A stretch of DNA of 19,883 nucleotides from Verrucomicrobiales bacterium (GTDB lineage: Bacteria > Verrucomicrobiota > Verrucomicrobiia > Verrucomicrobiales > Akkermansiaceae), in contig DPWT01000021.1 in the NCBI GenBank assembly GCA_003527555.1, forward strand, positions 1 to 19,883. Reading direction: 5' to 3'. The notes under the pieces were generated by a model, which searched no databases, had not been told where the DNA came from, and was given only the letters and a program-made list of their open reading frames with translations. Of this stretch, positions 1-7,753 are shown in pieces. The position numbers and the translations under genes were made by a program. The first letter of the stretch is position 1. Every line of letters begins with the position of its first letter.

Positions 1-1
1 G

Positions 2-460
2 GAGGATGATGAAGTCATGCAAATCACTTCGACTAACCCACTGCGAAACCTTCTCAGCGCTGCTAGTTTTATAGATGTCGTCACCGAAAACCAAGCTAAC
101 GATACAGCAAACCCAGATATCAAACTCAAACGCCAAGCTGTGATCACCACTTTTGATAACCTAACTTACACACTGACATTCTGGCCGCAGATGAGTAAGC
201 CGATGAGCACCAAAAATGACCCCAGGTTGCCAGCGCAACAGCCGAACTATCTATTGAGTGTTGTTGTAAGTTCTGATGATCAAAACAAACTCAACGCGCA
301 CAAAGTCCACGTGAATAGGATCTATCAAATTAGCCAGAACACGGTGTCACCATTACAGAAAAAACGATCTGATTTTGTTAAATCAAAGACCAAACCCACA
401 GCCGTAACACCGCCAGTACGAGTACCTAGCCTGAAAGCGCTCACTCCCGCCAAACCGTAG
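2..460 (+). CDS. C-terminal part of a DUF4340-like protein (5' end outside window)
   Basis: The reading frame is open to the left edge of the window: acidic codons (E-D-D-E-V) precede the first ATG at 17, so this is probably the 3' end of a longer gene rather than a 147-residue protein. What is visible is a beta-rich stretch (AVITTFDNLTYTLTFWPQ), then YLLSVVVSS, and a tail ending in a basic segment, QKKRSDFVKSK, before a Pro/Lys-rich end. The pattern of 'TFDNLTYT', a Y-L-x-V strand and a closing 'L.KKRSDF' resembles the C-terminus of verrucomicrobial DUF4340 proteins, which often sit beside gliding/ABC-2-type transporter genes. That assignment is from memory of the family and is tentative. 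The gene ends 27 bases before the convergent E2 gene. Residues from the upstream part would settle identity. Confidence 0.5.
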   Translation, partial: EDDEVMQITSTNPLRNLLSAASFIDVVTENQANDTANPDIKLKRQAVITTFDNLTYTLTFWPQMSKPMSTKNDPRLPAQQPNYLLSVVVSSDDQNKLNAHKVHVNRIYQISQNTVSPLQKKRSDFVKSKTKPTAVTPPVRVPSLKALTPAKP

Positions 461-487
461 CGGTGCCAGCTGTTAACAACGGATACT

Positions 488-1726
488 TTACAACGCCTCC
501 GGCTCCTGTAGTAGTTCAGAAATCCGGTTAAGCAGCATTCCAGCACCGCCACCATCAACCACACGGTGATCAAAGGTCAAATCAATCTCAGCCTCGGTAA
601 CTGGGATGAATGTGCCGGTCTCATCGCTCCACACAGGACGTTTTACGCCTGCACTCAGACCGAGTATTAATGTCTCGTTAGGTAATGGAATTGGGGTGCC
701 CCACGTGAGCCCAAATGTGCCAAAGTTAGTTACTGTGGCGATACCGTGTTTGGTGGCATCCTCTGGAAGTTTGCGAGCGCGGGCTTGATCGACGAGGTGG
801 TTATATTCCTCTACAAGTTCCTTAACTGTTTTTGAATCGGCATTACGAATAACCGGAACAAGCACTCCATCATCCACCTGCACAGCCACCCCAATATCAA
901 ATGCTCGAGGGTGCACCACACTCTCACCAATTAGATAACCAGCAGTTGTAGGATTTTCTGCAAGTGCCAGCGCCAAGGCACGGAGTAAATAGAGTGCCGG
1001 ACCTGGCTTTGGATCCTGACTACGGCGATGGTCGAGAATTTTGTCCATCACCAGCGGCCGGGCGACGGTGGCCAGTGGTCTTGTCCAGCTACGACGCATG
1101 GCGTCTGCCACCGCAAGCCTCATAGGCGATGCTTTGGTATGTGGCCAAGCACTAATATGCTCAAGAAATTGCTCCAGATCCTCCACCGTGACTCTGCCTC
1201 CCGCACCGCTACCTGATATTGCCGAGACATCTGCCGCACGCAGCCCGAGCTCAGTCATGCGGGCTCTCATTCGCGGTGAAATGTAATGCGCACCACCTTT
1301 GCCTGTTGGCACTGGCAAGCCTTTGACATTTGGCTCAACAGTCACAGGCTCATGGTAACCACCATCCTGTGTCTTAAAATGAAGGTTCTCGTCATCATCT
1401 TCCTCCTGACCCGTCACAGCTTTAACATTTCCGTCGCTCGAGAGCTCATCGAGTATCTGCTCGCCGGTGCGATCCACCTCCTCTTGCGTAACTTCCAGCA
1501 CGCCCAGAACACTACCCACGGCATAGCTTACGCCCTCTTTGGCAATCACTTCGGTTACCAGACCCGCACAGAGTGTGGTCACTCCCATTGTAGCCTTGTT
1601 CGTCTCCACTTCAATCACCTCCTGATCAGGAGACACCGTATCGCCGATAGCAACTTGAAGACGAATAATAGTGGCCTCAGCGATCGATTCACCGAGTTGC
1701 GGCATCAAAATGGGAACTTTTGGCAT
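488..1726 (-). CDS. pdhC: 2-oxoacid dehydrogenase E2, dihydrolipoyl acyltransferase
   Basis: This is the core acyltransferase of a 2-oxoacid dehydrogenase complex: its lipoyl arm takes the acyl group from E1 and passes it to CoA in the cytoplasm. The 412-residue protein has one N-terminal lipoyl domain (about 3-80) with the lipoylation site in EVETNKATM (Lys44). A long acidic linker follows, then a peripheral-subunit-binding domain (about 147-188, starting YISPRMRARM) and a catalytic domain. The C-terminus carries the acyltransferase motif DHRVVDGG with His387 and Asp391. It is the third gene of the E1alpha-E1beta-E2 order, 34 bases after E1beta. The linker is Asp/Glu-rich rather than the usual Ala/Pro type. 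Whether the substrate is pyruvate or branched-chain 2-oxoacids cannot be read from E2; the symbol is provisional. No clear ribosome binding site precedes the ATG. Confidence 0.93.
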   Translation of the reverse strand: MPKVPILMPQLGESIAEATIIRLQVAIGDTVSPDQEVIEVETNKATMGVTTLCAGLVTEVIAKEGVSYAVGSVLGVLEVTQEEVDRTGEQILDELSSDGNVKAVTGQEEDDDENLHFKTQDGGYHEPVTVEPNVKGLPVPTGKGGAHYISPRMRARMTELGLRAADVSAISGSGAGGRVTVEDLEQFLEHISAWPHTKASPMRLAVADAMRRSWTRPLATVARPLVMDKILDHRRSQDPKPGPALYLLRALALALAENPTTAGYLIGESVVHPRAFDIGVAVQVDDGVLVPVIRNADSKTVKELVEEYNHLVDQARARKLPEDATKHGIATVTNFGTFGLTWGTPIPLPNETLILGLSAGVKRPVWSDETGTFIPVTEAEIDLTFDHRVVDGGGAGMLLNRISELLQEPEAL

Positions 1727-1760
1727 GACTTTATTTTAATTTGAACATTTTCAATAAACC

Positions 1761-2732
1761 TTAGTAATTCAATAGCTTATGCAGTGCGTGAGCAATGGAT
1801 TCTGGAGTTGGCCGATGCGCCGCCCAAAGCTTCGGGTGATATGGAATTGGAGTGTCACGAGCATTGAGTCTTGCAGGCGGAGCATCCAGCAGATGAAAGC
1901 CATCGGCACTTACCCGAGAGACAACTTCAGCTGTTACACCACCCCATGGAAATGCCTCACCAACCGCGAGCAGCCGACCCGTACGTGCAACAGATGCAAT
2001 GATTGTATCGGTGTCGAGAGGCTTCACAGAGCGTAAATCCACCACTTCAATTTCCCATCCCCCCTGCATATGAAGCATCTCTGCCGCACGGACCGCTTCG
2101 TGAACCATAGCACTGTAGGTGACCACAGTCGCGTGCTTACCAGCACGAGCAACTCGAGCTTTACCAATCGGCAGCCGATCGCCCTCATAGCTTGATGATT
2201 TAAGCCAACGGTAGAGAAACTTGTGCTCACAATAAATTACTGGATCATCTAGCTTGATAGAATCGATTAGCATAGAGTAAGCATCCGCCACCGTGGCGGG
2301 TGTCACTACAATTAATCCAGGGTAATGAGCATAGAGCGACTCCATGCTCTGACTGTGGAAAGGCCCTGAGCCAGGCGTGCCGCCTGATGGTAGCCTAACA
2401 GTAAGCGGCACCGGAACCCCCGTGCGATAATAGTGTGTGGCCGCCTGGTTTACGAGTTGATTGAAGGCCACCGAAGAAAAATCTGCAAATTGCATTTCCA
2501 AGACAGGACGTGCACCATCTAGCGCAGCACCGATTGCCAATCCAGCCATCGCATCCTCACTAATAGGAGCATCAAGAACACGTTCTGGATAGAGACCCTG
2601 CAGGCCTTTTGTTGCCTTAAACGCTCCACCAAATTTGCCAATATCTTGACCATAGAGGAACACAGAAGGATCCTCCAAAAGCGAGTCACTCAGCGCTTTA
2701 TGAATTGCATCGATGTAGGTAACTTCACTCAT
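1761..2732 (-). CDS. pdhB: 2-oxoacid dehydrogenase E1 beta subunit
   Basis: This beta subunit of the thiamine-diphosphate-dependent E1 decarboxylase forms an alpha2-beta2 tetramer with the upstream gene product. In 323 residues it shows the transketolase-like pyrimidine-binding domain with PISED (Glu59 at the position of the cofactor-activating Glu) and the GPFHSQS motif (His126). A C-terminal transketolase domain follows (VDLRSVKPLDTDTI). The GPFHSQS/HYPGL/EHKFLYR wording is closer to branched-chain-type E1 beta chains than to many pyruvate ones, so a branched-chain 2-oxoacid dehydrogenase (bkdB-like) is a real alternative. Its ATG overlaps the stop of E1alpha by four bases (ATGA), implying translational coupling. 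An AAGG just upstream is one of the few Shine-Dalgarno-like sequences in the window. Confidence 0.92.
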   Translation of the reverse strand: MSEVTYIDAIHKALSDSLLEDPSVFLYGQDIGKFGGAFKATKGLQGLYPERVLDAPISEDAMAGLAIGAALDGARPVLEMQFADFSSVAFNQLVNQAATHYYRTGVPVPLTVRLPSGGTPGSGPFHSQSMESLYAHYPGLIVVTPATVADAYSMLIDSIKLDDPVIYCEHKFLYRWLKSSSYEGDRLPIGKARVARAGKHATVVTYSAMVHEAVRAAEMLHMQGGWEIEVVDLRSVKPLDTDTIIASVARTGRLLAVGEAFPWGGVTAEVVSRVSADGFHLLDAPPARLNARDTPIPYHPKLWAAHRPTPESIAHALHKLLNY

Positions 2733-3733
2733 CTGCCTTGAATGTTTGGAGTTGCGAACGCTCTCCAGTCGTCTTGATAAGGATCGGGTTCAGATTCCTT
2801 CTGTGCCTGCGCAACAGCTGCTTGTACGGTTTTCGCAGCCTCAGCCTCCCATCCTGTTATTTCGGCCTCATCCGAAAAATTATTTCTAATCATCTGATCA
2901 CGACCTACATCAATACTATCGCGTCCCAATTCTGACTCTCTAAGCTCCCCATCCACATATGATCCGTCATCATGTTCTCCATGACCCGTTAATCGAAGCA
3001 TTGAGGCCACCACAAGCTGTGGCCCTTCCCCTGCCCTAGCACGGTCTGCGGCATTCTTCATTACACGAATGCATGCCAACATGTCAGTACCATCGACGCT
3101 ATGACCCCTAACACCATAACCCTGTGCTTTATCAACAAGATCATCGCACACGAATTGACGATCGTTTGGTGTGGAATAGGCATATTGATTATTTGCCACA
3201 GTTAAGACCAGAGGCAGCTTTTCTACCGCAGCCGTATTCAACCCCTCATGAAATGATCCAGTTGATGTGCAACCGTCACCCACGCACGTGCCACCCAGGA
3301 CACCCTGCATTTCCCCACGCAGACGTTTTGCTAACAACATACCACTGACCAAGGATATCGCACTTCCCAAATGAGAAATCATTGCCGGCATACCGTCTCT
3401 TGGTCGACCACGGTGGATGTTTCCATCACGCCCACGCATAGGCCCCTCAACGGACCCAAGGTAGGTGCGCGTGCAATCAATTAACTCCTCACCAAATGCG
3501 GTTCGCCCCGCTTGATCACGAATCAAGGGGGCATATACGTCGCGCCCTTTGATCAAACAAGCTGCCAACGAGGCGCTCACAGCTTCTTGCCCTTTGCCGA
3601 GGTAAACACCACCAGCAATTTTGCCTGCTTTGTACAGACTTCCGAGTTTATTTTCTAAGACTCGCGCTGTGAGCATGGCACGGAAAACTTTCCGCACGTG
3701 GTCGCGACTGATGTCTTCGTTGGATGTGTCCAT
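2729..3733 (-). CDS. pdhA: 2-oxoacid dehydrogenase E1 alpha subunit
   Basis: This alpha subunit binds thiamine diphosphate and, with E1 beta, decarboxylates a 2-oxoacid and reductively acylates the E2 lipoyl group. The 334-residue protein carries the cofactor-binding signature: GDG at 152-154, then about 26 residues to NN at 181-182. Around it are FHEGLN and a GRDGNIHRG loop like the conserved H-rich loop of E1 alpha. It is the promoter-proximal gene of an alpha-beta-E2 operon read leftward. No E3 (lipoamide dehydrogenase) gene is present, so E3 is presumably encoded elsewhere and shared. The ATG at 3733 is chosen because the following DHVRKVFRAMLTARVLE fits the normal N-terminal helix. Substrate (pyruvate or branched-chain) is undecided, so the symbol is provisional. 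Confidence 0.92.
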   Translation of the reverse strand: MDTSNEDISRDHVRKVFRAMLTARVLENKLGSLYKAGKIAGGVYLGKGQEAVSASLAACLIKGRDVYAPLIRDQAGRTAFGEELIDCTRTYLGSVEGPMRGRDGNIHRGRPRDGMPAMISHLGSAISLVSGMLLAKRLRGEMQGVLGGTCVGDGCTSTGSFHEGLNTAAVEKLPLVLTVANNQYAYSTPNDRQFVCDDLVDKAQGYGVRGHSVDGTDMLACIRVMKNAADRARAGEGPQLVVASMLRLTGHGEHDDGSYVDGELRESELGRDSIDVGRDQMIRNNFSDEAEITGWEAEAAKTVQAAVAQAQKESEPDPYQDDWRAFATPNIQGR

Positions 3734-3805
3734 GCAGTGGTGAAAGAGATTTTGTTCCGTTACTCATTCCATGCAATCATAAGCATGCAGGAAGCAGCAG
3801 TCATT

Positions 3806-3846
3806 CTGTTGCCTATAAAGACAGCGACACGTCAGACTGGCAACAG
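3806..3846. promoter_or_regulatory. 8-bp inverted repeat in the divergent promoter region
   Basis: CTGTTGCC (3806-3813) and its exact complement GGCAACAG (3839-3846) flank 25 bases in the 237-base gap between the divergent E1alpha and nucleotidyltransferase genes. The repeat lies 73-113 bases upstream of the E1alpha ATG. It could be an operator half-site pair or a chance stem; no T-run follows, so it is not a terminator. Confidence 0.3.
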
Positions 3847-3910
3847 CATTCTTTATCAAATACCAATGATTATCACCCTACATGTTTACCAAATCCCATA
3901 AAAGAAACCA

Positions 3911-3939
3911 TTGCAAATACACAGACACCCAAGCATAAC
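3911..3939 (+). promoter_or_regulatory. weak sigma-70-like promoter candidate for the NDP-sugar genes
   Basis: TTGCAA (3911-3916) and CATAAC (3934-3939) are 17 bases apart, each matching four of six consensus positions, and end 31 bases before the ATG at 3971. The match is weak and sits in AT-rich DNA. It is given only as the best visible candidate in this gap. Confidence 0.22.
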
Positions 3940-3970
3940 AGGCGAGTAATAATTAATTTCATTTTTCCTT

Positions 3971-4882
3971 ATGAATTCCACTCTTCTAGTTCTTGCCGCC
4001 GGAATGGGCAGCCGATACGGCGGCCTTAAACAAATGGATCCTATGGGCCCGAACGGAGAATCCGTTCTCGACTACTCTGTCTACGATGCCATACGTGCAG
4101 GCTTCACTCGCGTAGTATTCATTATCCGTGAGGATTTTGCGGAGCTATTCAAACAAGCTGTCGGATCAAAATTCAGTAGCAAAATTGAGGTCGACTACGT
4201 GTTTCAAAAATTAGATGACCTACCCGCAGGATTTTCTGTTCCTGATGGTCGTAATAAACCGTGGGGCACTATCCATGCGGTGCGCGCTGCTCGGGATACT
4301 ATCTCTGGGCCATTCGCAGTAATCAATGCAGATGATTTCTATGGAGCTGACTCCTATCTCCAAGTGGTAAAATATTTTCAGCAATCGAATATTTCCTGCA
4401 ATGATATTTCTCATTATGGCATGGTGGGCTACCAGTTAACAAAAACACTCTCAGAACACGGTAATGTAAACCGCGGTATTTGCTCCGGATCTGATGGCTT
4501 CTTGAAAGATGTTGAGGAAGTCACTGAAATAAGCAGAGAAGACGACAATGCGATCCGCGGCAACTGGTTAAATGGAGAAAAAAGAGCAATTTCCGAGGGC
4601 GCTATCGCTTCGATGAATTTCTGGGGATTCACGGCAGATCTCTTTGAGCATTTGGAAAAACACTTCATCGAATTCCTCAAAACCCATGGTGAAGAAATGA
4701 AATCAGAGTGCTATATCCCCACTCTCATTGACGAATTAATCCGAGACGGTAAAGCTGACTGCAAAATCCTAGAAACTTCCAGTTCGTGGTTTGGAGTCAC
4801 TTACCCTGAAGACAAACCTTACGTTGTCGCAAATATTAGAAAGCTCATCGAAGCTGGAGACTACCCGAGTTCGCTCCAATAA
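3971..4882 (+). CDS. sugar-phosphate nucleotidyltransferase family protein
   Basis: The 303-residue protein begins with the nucleotidyltransferase signature LVLAAGMGSRYGGLKQ (residues about 6-21), with Arg15 and Lys20 placed as in enzymes that couple a sugar 1-phosphate to an NTP. A second landmark is KPWGTIHAV (about 96-104), and NADDFYG follows with the metal-binding Asp pair at 121-122. It should release pyrophosphate and yield an NDP-sugar in the cytoplasm, but the sugar and nucleotide are not readable from sequence. It does not look like a textbook GalU or RfbA. A gene for an NAD-dependent sugar epimerase starts only nine bases downstream, which supports a shared NDP-sugar pathway for surface polysaccharide or glycan. 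No Shine-Dalgarno sequence is visible before the ATG. Confidence 0.85.
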   Translation: MNSTLLVLAAGMGSRYGGLKQMDPMGPNGESVLDYSVYDAIRAGFTRVVFIIREDFAELFKQAVGSKFSSKIEVDYVFQKLDDLPAGFSVPDGRNKPWGTIHAVRAARDTISGPFAVINADDFYGADSYLQVVKYFQQSNISCNDISHYGMVGYQLTKTLSEHGNVNRGICSGSDGFLKDVEEVTEISREDDNAIRGNWLNGEKRAISEGAIASMNFWGFTADLFEHLEKHFIEFLKTHGEEMKSECYIPTLIDELIRDGKADCKILETSSSWFGVTYPEDKPYVVANIRKLIEAGDYPSSLQ

Positions 4883-4891
4883 AAGAAAACC

Positions 4892-5818
4892 ATGAAGGTA
4901 GTAGTAACAGGCGGATCAGGCTTTATAGGCTCGCACATCGTGGAGCACTTCCAAGGTAAAGCCGAAACGATTCGTGTTCTAGATAACCTACGCACTGGCC
5001 ATCGTCACAATCTAGATGGTCTTGAGTGTGATTTCATCGAAGGCTCAATTACAGACCGAGCGCTCGTAAAGAAGGCGGTCAGCGGTATTGACTACATTTT
5101 CCACATGGCTGCAATGGTTTCTGTCCCCGAATCGATGAGTAAAATTGCCGAGTGTATAGAAATCAACGTGAACGGCTTACTTAACGTGCTTGAAGAGGCC
5201 CATTCCGCTGGGGTAACAAAAATTATATTTGCATCTTCGGCTGCCAACTATGGAAACAATCCGACTGTTCCCAAGATTGAAACCATGCCGCCAGAACCGC
5301 AAAGCCCCTATGCAATCACCAAACTCGATGGAGAATATTATCTGGAGATGTTCCAAGCCGCAGGCAAGCTCCAAACCACCTCACTCCGGTTTTTCAATGT
5401 TTTTGGTCCACGCCAAGACCCCAACGGGGCATACGCTGCTGCAGTACCCATATTCATAGAAAAAGCAGTCAAAGGCCAAGACATTACCATTCATGGCGAT
5501 GGACAACAAACACGCGACTTCATCTACGTGAAAGATATTGTTGATGCTCTCGTTTTTGCCGCTTTCAACAATGACATGCACGGCACTTTCAATGTGGGAT
5601 ACGGCGGAAAGATCACTATCAATGAGCTAGCTCAAAATATCCTCGCATCAATTCAAACAAAATCAAAAATCGTCTATGCCAATAAACGAGCTGGAGATGT
5701 TAGGCACTCAAGAGCGTCTGCTGAAAAGCTAAAGACATCTGGATGGCAGCCTAAACACTCACTCGAGGAGGGCCTTGCTGCCACACTGGATTTCTTTAAG
5801 GATAAATTACTGAAGTAA
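4892..5818 (+). CDS. NAD-dependent epimerase/dehydratase (UDP-glucose 4-epimerase-like)
   Basis: An extended short-chain dehydrogenase of 308 residues that acts on nucleotide sugars. The N-terminus has the Rossmann dinucleotide motif TGGSGFIG (residues 6-13). The catalytic set is Ser116 (in IFASSAANYG) with Tyr140 and Lys144 (YAITK). RFFNVFGPRQ and DGQQTRDFIYVKD are typical of the GalE/WbpP branch, where they contact the sugar nucleotide. The likely reaction is 4-epimerisation of a UDP-hexose, but GDP-mannose or dTDP-sugar 4,6-dehydratase relatives share these motifs. The Ser position argues for epimerase because dehydratases usually have Thr there. It is the second gene of a pair with the nucleotidyltransferase (nine-base gap). 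Confidence 0.9.
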   Translation: MKVVVTGGSGFIGSHIVEHFQGKAETIRVLDNLRTGHRHNLDGLECDFIEGSITDRALVKKAVSGIDYIFHMAAMVSVPESMSKIAECIEINVNGLLNVLEEAHSAGVTKIIFASSAANYGNNPTVPKIETMPPEPQSPYAITKLDGEYYLEMFQAAGKLQTTSLRFFNVFGPRQDPNGAYAAAVPIFIEKAVKGQDITIHGDGQQTRDFIYVKDIVDALVFAAFNNDMHGTFNVGYGGKITINELAQNILASIQTKSKIVYANKRAGDVRHSRASAEKLKTSGWQPKHSLEEGLAATLDFFKDKLLK

Positions 5819-5825
5819 TTTTAAG

Positions 5826-5869
5826 CAGGATAAACATAACCTGTCAGCAAGATCATTGGCAACCGCCAA
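5826..5869. terminator. weak hairpins between convergent epimerase and RNase HII genes
   Basis: Downstream of the epimerase stop lie CAGG/CCTG (5826-5829 and 5840-5843) and a tight TTGGC-AACC-GCCAA stem-loop (5856-5869). Neither is followed by a proper T-run on either strand, so this is only a possible transcription end for the two convergent genes. Confidence 0.22.
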
Positions 5870-5943
5870 AGACTCAGTCATATAGCCGTGGCATTTATGA
5901 TGATACACGAGATAAGGTTGCGCTAAAAACTTTAACTGCGGGA

Positions 5944-6558
5944 TCAAATATCAAGCATAAGCTGTCTGACTGGCGCAAAACTCCTTCGGTGGATCGGGCA
6001 CGGCCCCATTTTACGTAATGCCTCAAGATGCTGCTTTGTTCCATAACCCTTATGTTGCTCAAATCCGTATCCAGGATACAGTTCCGCATACTCAATCATC
6101 CTCTGGTCACGTGAGACCTTGGCAATAATACTCGCTGCTGCAATAGAAAGCGACTTCCCATCGCCTTTGATAATACCCTCTGACTCAATGGGGAAACCGG
6201 GAACTGGCAATCCATCGATCACACAGTAATCTGGCAACCTAACAAGACCTTGGGCCGCACGCCCCATCGCGGCATGCGTGGCTCTCAAAATATTAACCTC
6301 ATCGATTTCTTCAGGTTCCGCGTAAGACAATGACCACATAATATCACGTCGCCCTGTTAACTCCTCGTAAAGCTGCTCCCTCTTCCTTGATGTGATTTTT
6401 TTCGAATCATCTAACATGTCGTGCGTAAAACTCTCAGGCAAAATTACAGCTGCTGCTGACACAGGACCAGCCAAAGGCCCCCTTCCTGCTTCGTCAATAC
6501 CAGCAACAACCTTATATCCTGCCTGTTGCAGCGCACATTCACGTTCCATATCGGGCAT
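5944..6558 (-). CDS. rnhB: ribonuclease HII
   Basis: This enzyme cleaves the RNA strand of RNA-DNA hybrids, including single ribonucleotides left in DNA. The N-terminal motif VAGIDEAGRGPLAGPV carries the first catalytic Asp-Glu pair. A second Asp lies in YCVIDGLPVPG and the last in KVSRDQRM. The C-terminus HKGYGTKQHLEALRKMGPCPIHRRSF is characteristic of the family. The start chosen is the ATG at 6558 (204 residues, MPDMERECALQQAGY), which gives the usual spacing to the DEAGRG motif. An in-frame GTG at 6594 would add 12 residues of no recognisable homology. It is a single gene, convergent with the epimerase and divergent from the TPR lipoprotein. Confidence 0.95.
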   Translation of the reverse strand: MPDMERECALQQAGYKVVAGIDEAGRGPLAGPVSAAAVILPESFTHDMLDDSKKITSRKREQLYEELTGRRDIMWSLSYAEPEEIDEVNILRATHAAMGRAAQGLVRLPDYCVIDGLPVPGFPIESEGIIKGDGKSLSIAAASIIAKVSRDQRMIEYAELYPGYGFEQHKGYGTKQHLEALRKMGPCPIHRRSFAPVRQLMLDI

Positions 6559-6610
6559 AAAACCAATCGTGCCCTGTCGATCATTAAAAGGCACGCCCTA
6601 AAATTGATAG

Positions 6611-6642
6611 TCAGCCTTGGCGGCTGAAACTTGGCGGCTAAA
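6611..6642. repeat. stem-loop plus repeated CTTGGCGGCT motif upstream of TPR lipoprotein gene
   Basis: A perfect 6-bp stem, TCAGCC (6611-6616) with GGCTGA (6622-6627), encloses TTGGC. It is followed by a second copy of the TTGGCGGCT core. The 13-mer CTTGGCGGCTAAA at 6630-6642 recurs at 7698-7710, across the stop codon of the downstream TPR lipoprotein gene. The rest of the gap (6559-6761) shows nothing else I can name. Confidence 0.4.
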
Positions 6643-6761
6643 ACCGGTCATTAATAAATAATCCACACTTCATGTCAGATAGCCCATCAGACTCAATAAA
6701 GACTCTGTTTTTCCCGAGAGTTATTCTTGGCAAGGCTTAAAGGATTCATTAACTTGCAACT

Positions 6762-7709
6762 ATGCACATCAAGAAATTTCTTAACGTGGTAATATGTATT
6801 ATCTGTGTCTCAGCTTTCACATCCTGTGGCTCTAATGACGATGACCAGCTTCCCATCGCCTCAGGAATATCAAATCAAAATGAAGCCGCAGAGGCTGATG
6901 CCATGCTCTCCCAGGGACGCGCTTACGAAGCCGCTAAGAAAAATAGCAAGGCACTATCCACCTACAAAGCCATCTTTAAGCAATACCCGCAAACCAACTC
7001 CGCGGCCGAAGCAAAATATGCACAAGCAAGAATCCTCGACCAACAAGGCGATCTGCTCAAAGCCTTTGATGCCTATCAAGACGTGATTGCACGCTTTCCC
7101 AGCAGCCCGCATTACGCAGCAGCAATTAGCCGCCAAGAGACCGTTGCGCATGCAGCTGCAAATGGCGTAATTCAAAATAGCTTTCTCGGTATGAAAACAA
7201 GTATCGGACCAGAGAATATTGAAAAAATGCTCGGTAATGTCAGAGACAATGCCCCACGCGCAATATCGGCACCCAAAGCACAATACGCCATCGCACGCGT
7301 GTGGCAGCGAAACGGCAACGCAAATAAAGCAATCGCTGCCTACCAGCGAATCGCTTTAGATTATCCTAATAGCGGTAACGCTCCAGAAGCGCTCTACCAG
7401 CAGGGTGAAATTTTGACGCTCAAAGCAAAACGCGGCAATCAAAATACCGCTCATGTGGATCGAGCTCGTGAAATTTACAGCGAACTCATTAGACTCTACC
7501 CAAGCCACAGCCGCGCCACTGATGCCCGCAAGAGACTTGCCACCCTCCGAGTCCAAGATGTTCAACGCAGCTACGAAACAGCCGAATTCTACCGAAAGAA
7601 AGGCCAGAGCAAAGCTGCCCTTTTTTACTACCGTGAATTACTACGTAAGGTCAAAAGCGGGTCCTACCACGACCTTGCCAAGCAACGCATAACAGATCTT
7701 GGCGGCTAA
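6762..7709 (+). CDS. TPR-repeat lipoprotein, BamD/YbgF-like
   Basis: This 315-residue exported lipoprotein has a basic N-terminus (MHIKKF), a hydrophobic core and a lipobox-like AFTSC with Cys22 as the lipidated residue. After an acidic linker, tetratricopeptide-like repeats fill most of the protein: about residues 49-125 (SKALSTYKAIFKQYP, LKAFDAYQDVIARFP), then NKAIAAYQRIALDYP, AREIYSELIRLYP and SKAALFYYRELL. The repeated F/Y..YP spacing is that of BamD, YbgF/CpoB and related outer-membrane assembly scaffolds. A BamD-type role is plausible because an LptE-like lipoprotein gene follows 44 bases on, but the repeats alone do not separate BamD from CpoB. No Shine-Dalgarno sequence precedes the ATG. 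Confidence 0.8.
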   Translation: MHIKKFLNVVICIICVSAFTSCGSNDDDQLPIASGISNQNEAAEADAMLSQGRAYEAAKKNSKALSTYKAIFKQYPQTNSAAEAKYAQARILDQQGDLLKAFDAYQDVIARFPSSPHYAAAISRQETVAHAAANGVIQNSFLGMKTSIGPENIEKMLGNVRDNAPRAISAPKAQYAIARVWQRNGNANKAIAAYQRIALDYPNSGNAPEALYQQGEILTLKAKRGNQNTAHVDRAREIYSELIRLYPSHSRATDARKRLATLRVQDVQRSYETAEFYRKKGQSKAALFYYRELLRKVKSGSYHDLAKQRITDLGG

Positions 7710-7753
7710 ATAATCGCGAGTAATAACACAAGCACCCGCCACCCACCCATACC

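Noticed and set aside
1286..1744. 152-residue plus-strand reading frame opposite the E2 gene
   Set aside because: It is antisense to the strongly conserved lipoyl and linker region of E2 and shows no recognisable domain.
3724..4029. 101-residue plus-strand frame overlapping the start of the nucleotidyltransferase
   Set aside because: Composition is not protein-like, it crosses the divergent promoter region and overlaps a well-supported gene in another frame.
6559..6594. GTG start for RNase HII at 6594
   Set aside because: Adds 12 residues with no homology; the ATG at 6558 gives the common spacing to the DEAGRG motif. The choice is not certain.
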